DNA from: Pseudomonadota bacterium
Lineage (GTDB): Bacteria > Pseudomonadota > Gammaproteobacteria > Halothiobacillales > Halothiobacillaceae
Length of the DNA stretch: 6,129 bases
Direction of reading: 5' to 3'
Assembly: GCA_021795795.1 (NCBI GenBank)
Contig: JAJYPA010000495.1
Span: forward strand, 1 to 6,129
Part shown: one piece after another, positions 1 to 6,129 of the stretch
Layout: every line of letters begins with the position of its first letter
Numbering within the stretch: position 1 is the first letter of the stretch
Made by a program: the position numbers and the translations under genes
Notes under the pieces: model-generated
What the model saw: only the letters and a program-made list of their open reading frames with translations
Databases searched by the model: none
What the model was told of the DNA's origin: nothing

Positions 1-412
1 TCAGCCCAGTGGCGGCGCCATCGCGAACTTCAGCATCGCGACTTCCGAGACCTTCAAGGACAAGGAAGGCAACAAGCAGGAGCGCACCGAATGGCATCGG
101 GTGGTGCTCTTCGGGCGCACCGCGGAAATCGCCGGCGAATACCTGCGCAAGGGCAGCATGGCTTATGTGGAAGGCCGTCTGCAGACGCGCAAGTGGACCG
201 ACAAGGAGGGGCAGGAGCGTTACACCACGGAGATCGTGGGAGACCGTCTGCAACTGGTGGGTGCGCGTGGGGGCGGTGGCGGCGGTGCGGCCAGCTTCGA
301 TGAGGAAGATCAGTCTCGGCCAAGTGGCGGCGGCAGCAGTGCGGGGAGTTCGCGGAAGAGTGAGATGCCGCCGGCGCCGGCGGAGGATTTTGATGATGAC
401 ATTCCGTTTTAG
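1..412 (+). CDS. ssb: Single-stranded DNA-binding protein SSB, 5'-truncated by the window edge
   Basis: The reading frame is open from the window edge (first full codon at base 2) to a TAG at 410-412, giving 136 residues. SSB coats single-stranded DNA as a tetramer during replication, repair and recombination. Visible are the later strands of the OB fold, including [47 protein letters not shown] and RYTTEIV. A flexible Gly/Ser/Pro-rich linker follows. The protein ends in the acidic tip DFDDDIPF, which in this family docks repair and replication partners. About 25 N-terminal residues are missing upstream, judging by the usual family length. Base composition is clearly GC-rich compared with the recombinase genes downstream, so ssb is taken as host chromosome. 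Its own terminator follows at 453-477. Identification is very secure; the exact species is not. Confidence 0.97.
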   Translation, partial: QPSGGAIANFSIATSETFKDKEGNKQERTEWHRVVLFGRTAEIAGEYLRKGSMAYVEGRLQTRKWTDKEGQERYTTEIVGDRLQLVGARGGGGGGAASFDEEDQSRPSGGGSSAGSSRKSEMPPAPAEDFDDDIPF

Positions 413-452
413 GATTCACCTTTGAATTAGTGTGTAATGAATGAACATCTAC

Positions 453-477
453 GGCCCTGTTATCAGGGCCTTTTTTT
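453..477 (+). terminator. Intrinsic terminator downstream of ssb
   Basis: A perfect 7-bp stem, GGCCCTG (453-459) and CAGGGCC (464-470), closes a TTAT loop and is followed directly by seven T residues (471-477). This is a textbook Rho-independent terminator, 40 bases after the ssb stop. It should insulate the recombinase operon from ssb read-through and probably belongs to the host side of the island boundary. Confidence 0.93.
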
Positions 478-490
478 ACATTATATCCTG

Positions 491-533
491 TCTTGTGTGT
501 AAAGATTGGTTGCGTCGCTTCGTGTTCTTGTGT
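491..533 (+). repeat. Short direct repeat pair in the ssb-ginA gap
   Basis: The 8-mer TCTTGTGT occurs at 491-498 and again at 526-533, 35 bases apart. The motif GTGTAA also appears at 432-437, within 497-503 and at 546-551 in the same gap. The clustering could mark arm-type or accessory binding sites for the recombinases or GinD near the island end. Eight bases is short and AT/GT-rich DNA repeats easily, so this may be chance. Confidence 0.25.
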
Positions 534-538
534 ACCAT
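510..538 (+). promoter_or_regulatory. Candidate sigma-70 promoter for the gin operon
   Basis: TTGCGT (510-515) and TACCAT (533-538) are separated by 17 bases and match the consensus hexamers at 3 of 6 and 4 of 6 positions. Transcription would begin near 545, giving a short leader that still contains the ginA ribosome binding site. The match is weak. It is proposed because the gap after the ssb terminator must contain a promoter if the operon is expressed independently. Confidence 0.22.
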
Positions 539-546
539 GAAAAAAG

Positions 547-560
547 TGTAAAATTTTGCA
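547..560. promoter_or_regulatory. Imperfect palindrome just upstream of ginA, possible operator or recombinase site
   Basis: TGTAAAATTTTGCA matches its own reverse complement at 12 of 14 positions and lies between the candidate promoter and the ginA ribosome binding site. Its position would suit autoregulation by a gin protein, or a recombinase binding site at the island end. AT-rich cores make palindromes cheap, so support is slight. Confidence 0.2.
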
Positions 561-569
561 GGGGTAAGT

Positions 570-1823
570 ATGGGCAAGGTCTACGGGGTCAGCCGTTTTA
601 TCATGGATAGCGGGGAGCGCTTCTGCCTTGTGCTGGATCGGTCAACGGGGCTGCCGCTATATTATCCGAACCTGTACCTCACAACCCAGCTGCGCAACAG
701 GAGCGTTGCATTTGCCACCGTGGAGGCTGAGGCCAGCCACCTGACCGTGTTGCTTCGTTTTCTAGATTGGCGCCAAATTGACCTGGATGAGCGTCTATTC
801 AGCGGACAGTTCTTTCATGGGCATGAAATCGATGCTTTGCGCGATTTCTCCCAGCGAAAGCTGAGTAAACTTCCTTCATCCATACCGCCAGGCCGGATGC
901 TTACAGTGGATGGGTCCTCTGGGGATGTCAGCAAGGGTGTGCAGTACTCACGATTGACAGCGATAGCAAACTTTCTAGGCTGGTATGCAAAACATCGTCT
1001 AGACCGGGCTGAACGGGATGTTTTTGATAAAACCGACATCTTATGCGAGCAAATCAAGGCGCGTCGACCCAAGAATAGAAATATGGCAGAAAAGCGGCGC
1101 GACAGGTCTTTGAGCGACGAACAGTTGGACGTGCTGTTTGAGGTGATCCGGCCGGGTTCTAAAATCAATCCATTCACCGAGCCGGTTCAGCGTAGGAACC
1201 GGTTGATGATTCTTGTATTGTTTCACCTCGGTATTCGCGGCAGCGAACTTCTTAATATTCGAATCCGGGATATCAAGTTCGACAAGAACCAGATCAAGAT
1301 TGAGAGACGTTCTGACGATAAGCACGATCCACGAACCAATGAGCCCAATGTGAAGACGCTGGAACGGACTCTTCCTTTGGGCGATGTTCTGGTGAAGGAG
1401 CTGCATGAATACATTATCCATGATCGACGAACAGTGCGCGTCCTCACTGACAGGTACAACGACTTCCTTTTTCTCACTCATAAGCAAGGACCCAGCAAAG
1501 GTCAGCCAATTTCAAAGTCCGCTTACTTCAAGGTGATGGCAGTCGTCAAAGCGGTATCGCCTGACCTTTACGCAATGTCGGGACACATGTTGCGCCACAC
1601 ATGGAACCGGAAATTCTCCGAGAGAATGGATGCACTGGATGTGCCCCCTAGTGAAGCGCGTCAGGAACAGATCCGATCCTTTGTCATGGGATGGAAAGAA
1701 GGATCTGGGACAGCGGCTCTCTACAACCGTCGCTTTGTGGAGAGGAAAGCTCATGAAGCTGCATTGAAGATGCAAGGAGACATAGGCGTTCGTATGCCAG
1801 AGGTATTGAGAAGTGATGCCTGA
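570..1823 (+). CDS. ginA: GinA, tyrosine recombinase (integrase) of the GInt trio
   Basis: A 417-residue site-specific recombinase, the first gene of the operon. Such enzymes cut and rejoin DNA through a 3'-phosphotyrosine link, here presumably for island excision and integration. The N-terminal part (about 40-150) resembles a helical core-binding domain; the catalytic domain runs from about 178 to 400. All active-site residues can be seen: R223 in LGIRGSELL, K262 in the NVKTLERTLPL hairpin, H339-x-x-R342-H343 in SGHMLRHTW, W375 in the second His/Trp position, and nucleophile Y385 in AALYNRRF. The ATG at 570 has an AGGGG ribosome binding site at 560-564, five bases away. The stop overlaps ginB by 8 bases. 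It appears catalytically intact. The integrase call is firm; the name GinA rests on operon layout and sizes. Confidence 0.87.
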   Translation: MGKVYGVSRFIMDSGERFCLVLDRSTGLPLYYPNLYLTTQLRNRSVAFATVEAEASHLTVLLRFLDWRQIDLDERLFSGQFFHGHEIDALRDFSQRKLSKLPSSIPPGRMLTVDGSSGDVSKGVQYSRLTAIANFLGWYAKHRLDRAERDVFDKTDILCEQIKARRPKNRNMAEKRRDRSLSDEQLDVLFEVIRPGSKINPFTEPVQRRNRLMILVLFHLGIRGSELLNIRIRDIKFDKNQIKIERRSDDKHDPRTNEPNVKTLERTLPLGDVLVKELHEYIIHDRRTVRVLTDRYNDFLFLTHKQGPSKGQPISKSAYFKVMAVVKAVSPDLYAMSGHMLRHTWNRKFSERMDALDVPPSEARQEQIRSFVMGWKEGSGTAALYNRRFVERKAHEAALKMQGDIGVRMPEVLRSDA

Positions 1824-3375
1824 AATATTCGCGCAGCCCATTGTTGCGAAGCAGCATTATCAAGCTAAGGCTCCTGGCTACTCCTTTTCACTTTCTGATG
1901 ATTATTGGACCCTAGATAAGAATGTTCAGATTAAGGTTGGACAAGTCGCAAAGCTGCTGTCTGAACCGACGCGGAGAGGCTTCCTCCAAACGCTAGCTTT
2001 CTACGCTTCGGAACTATCTGCGCATCATGCTCAAAACATATCAATGCGTCTGCTTCACATGCTCCGTTTAAGCGAGGCTCATGAAATAAACGAAACGGTG
2101 TTGATTAACTACCGGGCCAGCCTCGATTCAGGTACGGAGTGGTATTTGGGTGTCATCAGAGGGTTTCTACGGCGTTGGTACCATCTCGGCTATCCGGGAC
2201 TTTCGCAGGATGTAATACGCTTGCTGGCTGGTTGGACCATCAAGGGTAATCGTAAAGGGGATGCGGTAAAACGCAAAGATCCCGAGGTCGGCCCGCTGAC
2301 AGACAATGAACTGCAAGCGTTTAATGAGGGTGTTGTCCAAGCCTTCGAGCGAAATCTCATATCACTCTCAGAGTTGGCAATGTGTCTGGTCACAAGCAGC
2401 ACGGGCCGTCGCCCAGTACAGATATCACATCTGCGGGTGGGGGACGTTTTGAGCGGGAAGAACACGAAGGGTGAACCTTTCTACCTATTGAATATCCCAC
2501 GTGGAAAGCAGCGGCAGGACTTCCGCGCGAGCTTCAAGCCATTCGCGATCGCAGAGGATTTATGGAGGATTCTGGGTGCCCAGGTAAAATATTCCATCAC
2601 GCAGGTTGAGGAGCTACTTGGATTTTGCCTTCAGGAGGCCGATCGTCAGCAAATCCCGCTGTTTCCTGACTTCGATGTGGTGAAATCTGTTTTATCGCTT
2701 CGTGAGTTCCGTGAATACCTAAATACCGACAAGTTTCACATCACTTCAGCCGAAGTCACGGATACCTTGCAATTTGTCGCTGACGCTACAGGTATTCATT
2801 CCGAGCGTACTGGTGATTTACTGCTCTTGAATGCCCGGCGCTTTCGTTATACCACCGGCACTCGGGCTGCACGGGAAGGGTTTGGCGAGCTTGTCATTGC
2901 TGAACTTTTAGATCACACGGATACCCAAAATGCCGGGATCTATATCAAGAATATCCCTGAGCATGTCAAGCGCCTTGATGAAGCGGTAGGTTTTCAGTTG
3001 GCTCCCTATGCTCAGGCTTTCGCTGGTGTACTAGTTGATTCCGAGAAAGAAGCCAAGCGTGGTGGAGACCCGACTAGTCGAATCCGCACAGAAGAGGGGC
3101 GTGGAGTCGGAACATGTGGAGAGTATGGGTTTTGTGGTGCTAATGTACCGATCCCATGCTATACCTGTATGCACTTCCAGCCTTGGCTGGATGGTCCCCA
3201 CGAGGAAGTCTATGTCCATCTGATCGGTGAACGAGAGCGACTGGTCAATGTAACGGGCGATGTCCAGATTGCAGCCAATCTGGATCGCAGCATTCTCGCC
3301 GTTGCTGATGTGATCCAGAGATGTAAGCACCGCTGGGATGAATTGAGTGAACAGGATGTGCTCACTAATGGCTGA
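1816..3375 (+). CDS. ginB: GinB, tyrosine recombinase with altered box II and C-terminal cysteine cluster
   Basis: A 519-residue recombinase, second gene of the operon. After a helical N-terminal region comes a catalytic domain from about residue 156 to 395. Visible: R199 in STGRRPVQ, probable K231 in PRGKQRQ, R344 in ARRFRYTTGT, H367 in LLDHTDT and likely nucleophile Y376 in AGIYIKN. The box II histidine is replaced by R341 and the usual second histidine by Y345, so it may be specialised or depend on its partners. A C-terminal motif C434-x5-C440-x7-C448-x2-C451 probably binds zinc. I chose ATG 1816 because it gives an 8-base overlap (ATGCCTGA) with ginA, like the next two junctions, and an N-terminus MPEIF close to MAEIF of GinC. 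A GTG at 1813 is in frame and would add one residue. AGAGG at 1799-1803 is the best but distant ribosome binding site. Confidence 0.84.
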   Translation: MPEIFAQPIVAKQHYQAKAPGYSFSLSDDYWTLDKNVQIKVGQVAKLLSEPTRRGFLQTLAFYASELSAHHAQNISMRLLHMLRLSEAHEINETVLINYRASLDSGTEWYLGVIRGFLRRWYHLGYPGLSQDVIRLLAGWTIKGNRKGDAVKRKDPEVGPLTDNELQAFNEGVVQAFERNLISLSELAMCLVTSSTGRRPVQISHLRVGDVLSGKNTKGEPFYLLNIPRGKQRQDFRASFKPFAIAEDLWRILGAQVKYSITQVEELLGFCLQEADRQQIPLFPDFDVVKSVLSLREFREYLNTDKFHITSAEVTDTLQFVADATGIHSERTGDLLLLNARRFRYTTGTRAAREGFGELVIAELLDHTDTQNAGIYIKNIPEHVKRLDEAVGFQLAPYAQAFAGVLVDSEKEAKRGGDPTSRIRTEEGRGVGTCGEYGFCGANVPIPCYTCMHFQPWLDGPHEEVYVHLIGERERLVNVTGDVQIAANLDRSILAVADVIQRCKHRWDELSEQDVLTNG

Positions 3376-5392
3376 GATATTCTTGTTCAAGCCCAAACAT
3401 GAAGTGGCAGCGGAAGAAAATCTGAAGGCCTTTATCGCTAAATGTCGAGATGAATTGACAGTGTTTGGTGCTGACCTCCCATGGAATGAAGCGCTATGGC
3501 TTGGTGTGACGGTTTTCGCCAAGTTGGGTGTGATAACCCGTGCGCCCAATCCAGATCAACTGATGGCCTCAGAGTTTGTTGACTTCGCAAAGGCCTATTT
3601 CCGATATCAACAAGGCCATCGTCCAACCGGGGCAAAGAACGAATCTAGGGCATTAAGAGCCATAGAAGCTGCATTGGTTCAGATCGCAGGTGTTGCAGAC
3701 ATCAACAGGCTCTCAATTGCTGCTTTGGATGAAGCGGCAGTACTGGCAAGACAGCATTATTCACCAGGATCTGCATACCACTGTGGGCGTGAAATCGAGC
3801 GTCTCAGCAAATTTGTCTCCGAGAACAAACTGGTGCCTGTCAGTATTCAGAATTGGCGAAGCCCCATCAAGCGTCCTGACGACGGAAACAAGACAGGTAA
3901 GGATGGAAGGACTCAACGAGAGAGCAAAATGCCGGATGAGGCAGCTCTCAATGCACTTGCGGAAATCTTCGCCAATGATCCCAAAGCGGGGCGGGACATT
4001 TTTACCACTGCTGTTTTCGCAATGCTGATGTCTGCACCGTCACGTATTTCAGAGATCCTCGCGTTGCCGGTCAATTGCGAGGTTACGGAGCAGGATCGCG
4101 ACGGGGTGGAACGCTATGGTTGGCGCTTTTTCTCAGGGAAAGGGTTTGAGGGTGACATCAAATGGGTACCCTCCACTATGGTGCCCATTGCCAAAGAGGC
4201 GGTCAGGCGGCTTACGCGCCTTTCCGAAAATGCGCGGAATTTGGCAAATTGGATTGAAAACAATCCGACGAGGTTTTATCGTCATCCTGACTGTCCCCGA
4301 GTGGCGGATAACACGCCGCTGACCATGATTCAGGCTTGTAAAGCCCTCGGTCTTGTGAGCGATAACAGGAAAGCGAGCTATTCGGCTCTTTATGGTAAGG
4401 GCTTAATCCCCAAAGATGGTGTCCATACTTTAAACTCTCTATGGCAGGACGTATTACAGCGCGTCCCAAGCGATTTTCCATGGTTTGATGCAGGAAAAGG
4501 TGTCAAGTACAGCAATGCGCTTTGTGTTTTAAATAAAAATCAATTTCATGGAAATCGGGGCTGTCTACCCACAGAGCTTCACAAACCCGATGCCAATTTC
4601 TTCAACCATGATCTATCTCCCTGCCTGTCATTGGGTAGTGCACCTCATCAAAGTATTTTTGATCGCTACGGCTATAAGTCTGAAATAGGTGAAAGACTAA
4701 AGATGACTTCCCACCAAGCCCGGCACTTGCTAAACACCATCGCGCAGCGGGGTGGGCTATCCAATCTAGAACTAGCCAAATGGTCTGGGCGCGCAGATGC
4801 CAAGCAAAACCGCGTCTACAACCACATGAGTGAGCATGAGTTGGTTAGTTTGGCGGAAGGAATTGATCCGTCGAAGGCGCTTTTTGGGCCTGCTGGTGAT
4901 GTGTCGATGCATCTCCCTGTCTCGTCACTGGAGTTCAACGCGCTGGAAACCGCCGCAGTCCATGTCACGGAGTTCGGGTACTGCGTCCACGACTATGTGA
5001 TGAGTCCTTGCGAGAAATACCGGGACTGCCTTAACTGCACCGAGCATGTGTGCATTAAGGGCAGTGCTGAAAACCTGGCACGTATCAAAGGCCGTCTCGA
5101 AAAGATAGAAGTGCTATATCTCAAGGCTCAAGAAGCCATCGACCAAGGGGATATGTCGGCCGATCGGTGGTATCAATATCACGAAAAAACCGTTACCAGA
5201 CTGCGTGAGCTGGTTTCCATTTTAGAGAGGTCAGACATTCAGGATGGAGCCCAAATCAAGTTGCGAGGGAATGACTTCAGCCAGCTTCGTCGTGTCATTG
5301 CAAACAAAACGGTCGAGGCTATAGAAGGGGATGACAAGCCTCAAAAGATGTTGGCAGACTTGACGAAAATCCTGGGAGGCGGTTTTGGCTAA
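3368..5392 (+). CDS. ginC: GinC, large tyrosine recombinase with C-terminal cysteine cluster and helical tail
   Basis: A 674-residue recombinase, third and largest of the trio. A probable helical core-binding region lies near 65-165 and the catalytic domain near 188-495. Visible: R226 in SAPSRISEIL, K265 (or K258) near KGFEGDIKW, H449-x-x-R452-H453 in SHQARHLLNT, and likely nucleophile Y484 in NRVYNHMS. The second His/Trp position, nine residues before Y484, is R475 in KWSGRAD, a departure from the standard set. A cysteine-rich stretch follows (C539, C548, C554, C557, C562 with H541 and H560), then a charged helical tail to about 630. ATG 3368 is preferred: it overlaps the ginB stop by 8 bases (ATGGCTGA) and gives MAEIF. 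An in-frame ATG at 3356 and GTG at 3347 are alternatives. AGGA at 3353-3356 is a distant ribosome binding site, consistent with coupled translation. Confidence 0.84.
   Translation: MAEIFLFKPKHEVAAEENLKAFIAKCRDELTVFGADLPWNEALWLGVTVFAKLGVITRAPNPDQLMASEFVDFAKAYFRYQQGHRPTGAKNESRALRAIEAALVQIAGVADINRLSIAALDEAAVLARQHYSPGSAYHCGREIERLSKFVSENKLVPVSIQNWRSPIKRPDDGNKTGKDGRTQRESKMPDEAALNALAEIFANDPKAGRDIFTTAVFAMLMSAPSRISEILALPVNCEVTEQDRDGVERYGWRFFSGKGFEGDIKWVPSTMVPIAKEAVRRLTRLSENARNLANWIENNPTRFYRHPDCPRVADNTPLTMIQACKALGLVSDNRKASYSALYGKGLIPKDGVHTLNSLWQDVLQRVPSDFPWFDAGKGVKYSNALCVLNKNQFHGNRGCLPTELHKPDANFFNHDLSPCLSLGSAPHQSIFDRYGYKSEIGERLKMTSHQARHLLNTIAQRGGLSNLELAKWSGRADAKQNRVYNHMSEHELVSLAEGIDPSKALFGPAGDVSMHLPVSSLEFNALETAAVHVTEFGYCVHDYVMSPCEKYRDCLNCTEHVCIKGSAENLARIKGRLEKIEVLYLKAQEAIDQGDMSADRWYQYHEKTVTRLRELVSILERSDIQDGAQIKLRGNDFSQLRRVIANKTVEAIEGDDKPQKMLADLTKILGGGFG
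5374..5379 (+). promoter_or_regulatory. Strong ribosome binding site that fixes the TTG start of ginD
   Basis: GGGAGG lies inside the 3' end of ginC and ends five bases before the TTG at 5385. This near-perfect Shine-Dalgarno at ideal spacing makes the rare TTG start credible, and no in-frame ATG occurs in the first hundred codons of ginD. Confidence 0.75.
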
Positions 5393-5804
5393 GCATCTTA
5401 CTGACCGTGATATAGCTGCCATTGTTAATCTCATCCACGGCTGGGGTCGCAGGAAGCTGACCTGGGATGCGATATGTGATGCGGCTGAGCCCCTTGTCGG
5501 CAAAAAGCCCACTAGGCAATCTCTGACCGCTCATGACGCAATTGCGACGGCGTACAAGGTGGTCAAGAAGGGAATAAGGGAGCGCGGGCCCAAGGACCCG
5601 CGTCCGATCAGTCTCAAGAGCGCAGCCGATCGGATTGCCAAGCTGGAGCGAGAAGTTGAACAGCTGAAGGAGGAAAACCGTTCTTACAAGCAGCGATTTG
5701 TCCTTTGGCAATACAATGCCTATAAGTACGGTCTAAAAGAGCACCAACTGATGGAGCCGCTCCCCAGGATTGATCGAGGGCGCTCTGATGGGCTGACCGT
5801 GTAA
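5385..5804 (+). CDS. ginD: GinD, small basic coiled-coil accessory protein of the GInt operon
   Basis: A 139-residue protein, last gene of the operon, starting at TTG within an 8-base overlap (TTGGCTAA) with ginC. Residues 1-65 are predicted helical, with W20 and W27 and many Lys/Arg, and could form a small DNA-binding fold. Residues 77-108 form a clear heptad coiled coil with core positions I84, L87, V91, L94, N98, Y101, F105 and W108; N98 is placed like the polar core Asn of leucine zippers, so a dimer is likely. In GInts the fourth gene encodes a small helix-loop-helix-type protein reported as essential for excision and integration. Tn554 TnpC, also small and following recombinase genes, is a functional analogue. 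A role as recombination accessory or directionality factor is inference. No membrane segment or signal peptide is seen. Confidence 0.78.
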   Translation: MAKHLTDRDIAAIVNLIHGWGRRKLTWDAICDAAEPLVGKKPTRQSLTAHDAIATAYKVVKKGIRERGPKDPRPISLKSAADRIAKLEREVEQLKEENRSYKQRFVLWQYNAYKYGLKEHQLMEPLPRIDRGRSDGLTV

Positions 5805-5848
5805 GAAATCGCTTGATTGTTAGCAAGCCTCAGCAGGGAAGCGATTTC
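5805..5848. repeat. Perfect 10-base inverted repeat immediately after ginD
   Basis: GAAATCGCTT (5805-5814) and AAGCGATTTC (5839-5848) are exact reverse complements around a 24-base centre, starting at the base after the ginD stop. Within it GCTTG (5811-5815) can pair instead with CAAGC (5824-5828), giving an alternative smaller hairpin. There is no T run after either stem, so it is not a standard intrinsic terminator. It could be an RNA structure ending or stabilising the gin transcript, or a paired protein-binding site at the operon-cargo boundary. Confidence 0.6.
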
Positions 5849-5868
5849 GCATACAGGATAAAGATAAA

Positions 5869-6021
<153 letters not shown>

Positions 6022-6129
6022 GCTATCGTCATGTATGAACGTCCCCGGCTTTGCAAGATGCCGTAGATGTAGATTTGGTTCGACTGCAAACATGTATCCG
6101 GCCTGTTGATGGGCGTTTTGCCCTGGCCC
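6022..6129. other. Unassigned DNA after the hsdM breakpoint
   Basis: No gene is supported here. On the plus strand several stops interrupt all useful frames by 6110. On the minus strand a frame is open from the window edge through 6022, reading AGYMFAVEPNLHLRHLAKPG and onward, then runs antisense through the hsdM fragment; I do not recognise it. GGGC (6111-6114) and GCCC (6120-6123) can form a 4-bp stem with no T run. It may be the edge of whatever truncated hsdM. Confidence 0.4.

Noticed and set aside
54..419. Minus-strand open frame of 121 codons opposite ssb, and plus-strand frame 9-425
   Set aside because: Both are shadows of the GC-rich ssb gene; translations are low-complexity Pro/Arg/Ser strings without family features, and ssb is certain in its own frame.
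528..554. Alternative promoter TTGTGT (528-533) with TAAAAT (549-554)
   Set aside because: The spacer is only 15 bases and transcription would begin inside or after the ginA ribosome binding site.
1041..1487. Minus-strand frame of 148 codons inside ginA
   Set aside because: It lies wholly opposite the catalytic domain of an unmistakable recombinase and has no ribosome binding site or recognisable motif.
3031..3549. Minus-strand frame of 172 codons across the ginB/ginC junction
   Set aside because: It is antisense to the conserved cysteine motif of GinB and to the start of GinC; no family resemblance is seen.
1755..3676. 12-base direct repeat GAAGCTGCATTG at 1755-1766 (ginA) and 3665-3676 (ginC)
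   Set aside because: About one shared 12-mer is expected by chance in a window this long; both copies are in coding sequence with no further similarity around them.
570..5392. Tn554-type transposon (TnpA, TnpB, TnpC) or RIT element
   Set aside because: Tn554 has two recombinases plus TnpC, and RIT elements have three recombinases without a ginD-like gene. Three unequal recombinases plus a small coiled-coil protein fit the GInt plan better.

Overview
The window looks like proteobacterial chromosome (beta or gamma class; nothing here fixes the genus) invaded by a mobile genomic island. Bases 1-412 are the 3' part of a GC-rich ssb gene for single-stranded DNA-binding protein, with about 62% GC in the first 60 bases. 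A clean intrinsic terminator follows at 453-477. After it the composition changes: sampled lines of the next genes run at about 42-52% GC.

From 570 to 5804 there is one tightly packed plus-strand operon of four overlapping genes: three tyrosine recombinases of different size (417, 519 and 674 residues) followed by a small basic coiled-coil protein (139 residues). The number, order, sizes and co-directionality match the ginABCD module that defines the GInt family of genomic islands (three putative integrases plus a small protein, all reported as needed for excision and integration). GInts are described as a gin operon at one end, then cargo DNA, then a short AT-rich far end. The ssb terminator/ginA gap should therefore hold the left boundary of the island, and the DNA after ginD should be the start of the cargo.

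The three gene junctions are built alike. Each downstream start codon sits in an 8-base overlap with the upstream stop (ATGCCTGA, ATGGCTGA, TTGGCTAA), which points to translational coupling and fixed stoichiometry of a four-protein machine. GinA keeps the textbook R-K-H-R-W-Y active site. GinB and GinC each lack one or more standard histidines and each carry a cysteine-rich, probably metal-binding, C-terminal segment. This suggests division of labour among the three recombinases.

After ginD come a perfect 10-base inverted repeat (5805-5814 / 5839-5848) and a 50-codon fragment that matches the N-terminus of type I restriction-modification methyltransferase HsdM. The fragment stops exactly where the conserved protein should continue, so it is best read as a truncated cargo relic. 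The last 108 bases (6022-6129) hold no gene I can identify. The rest of the island and its right boundary lie outside the window.
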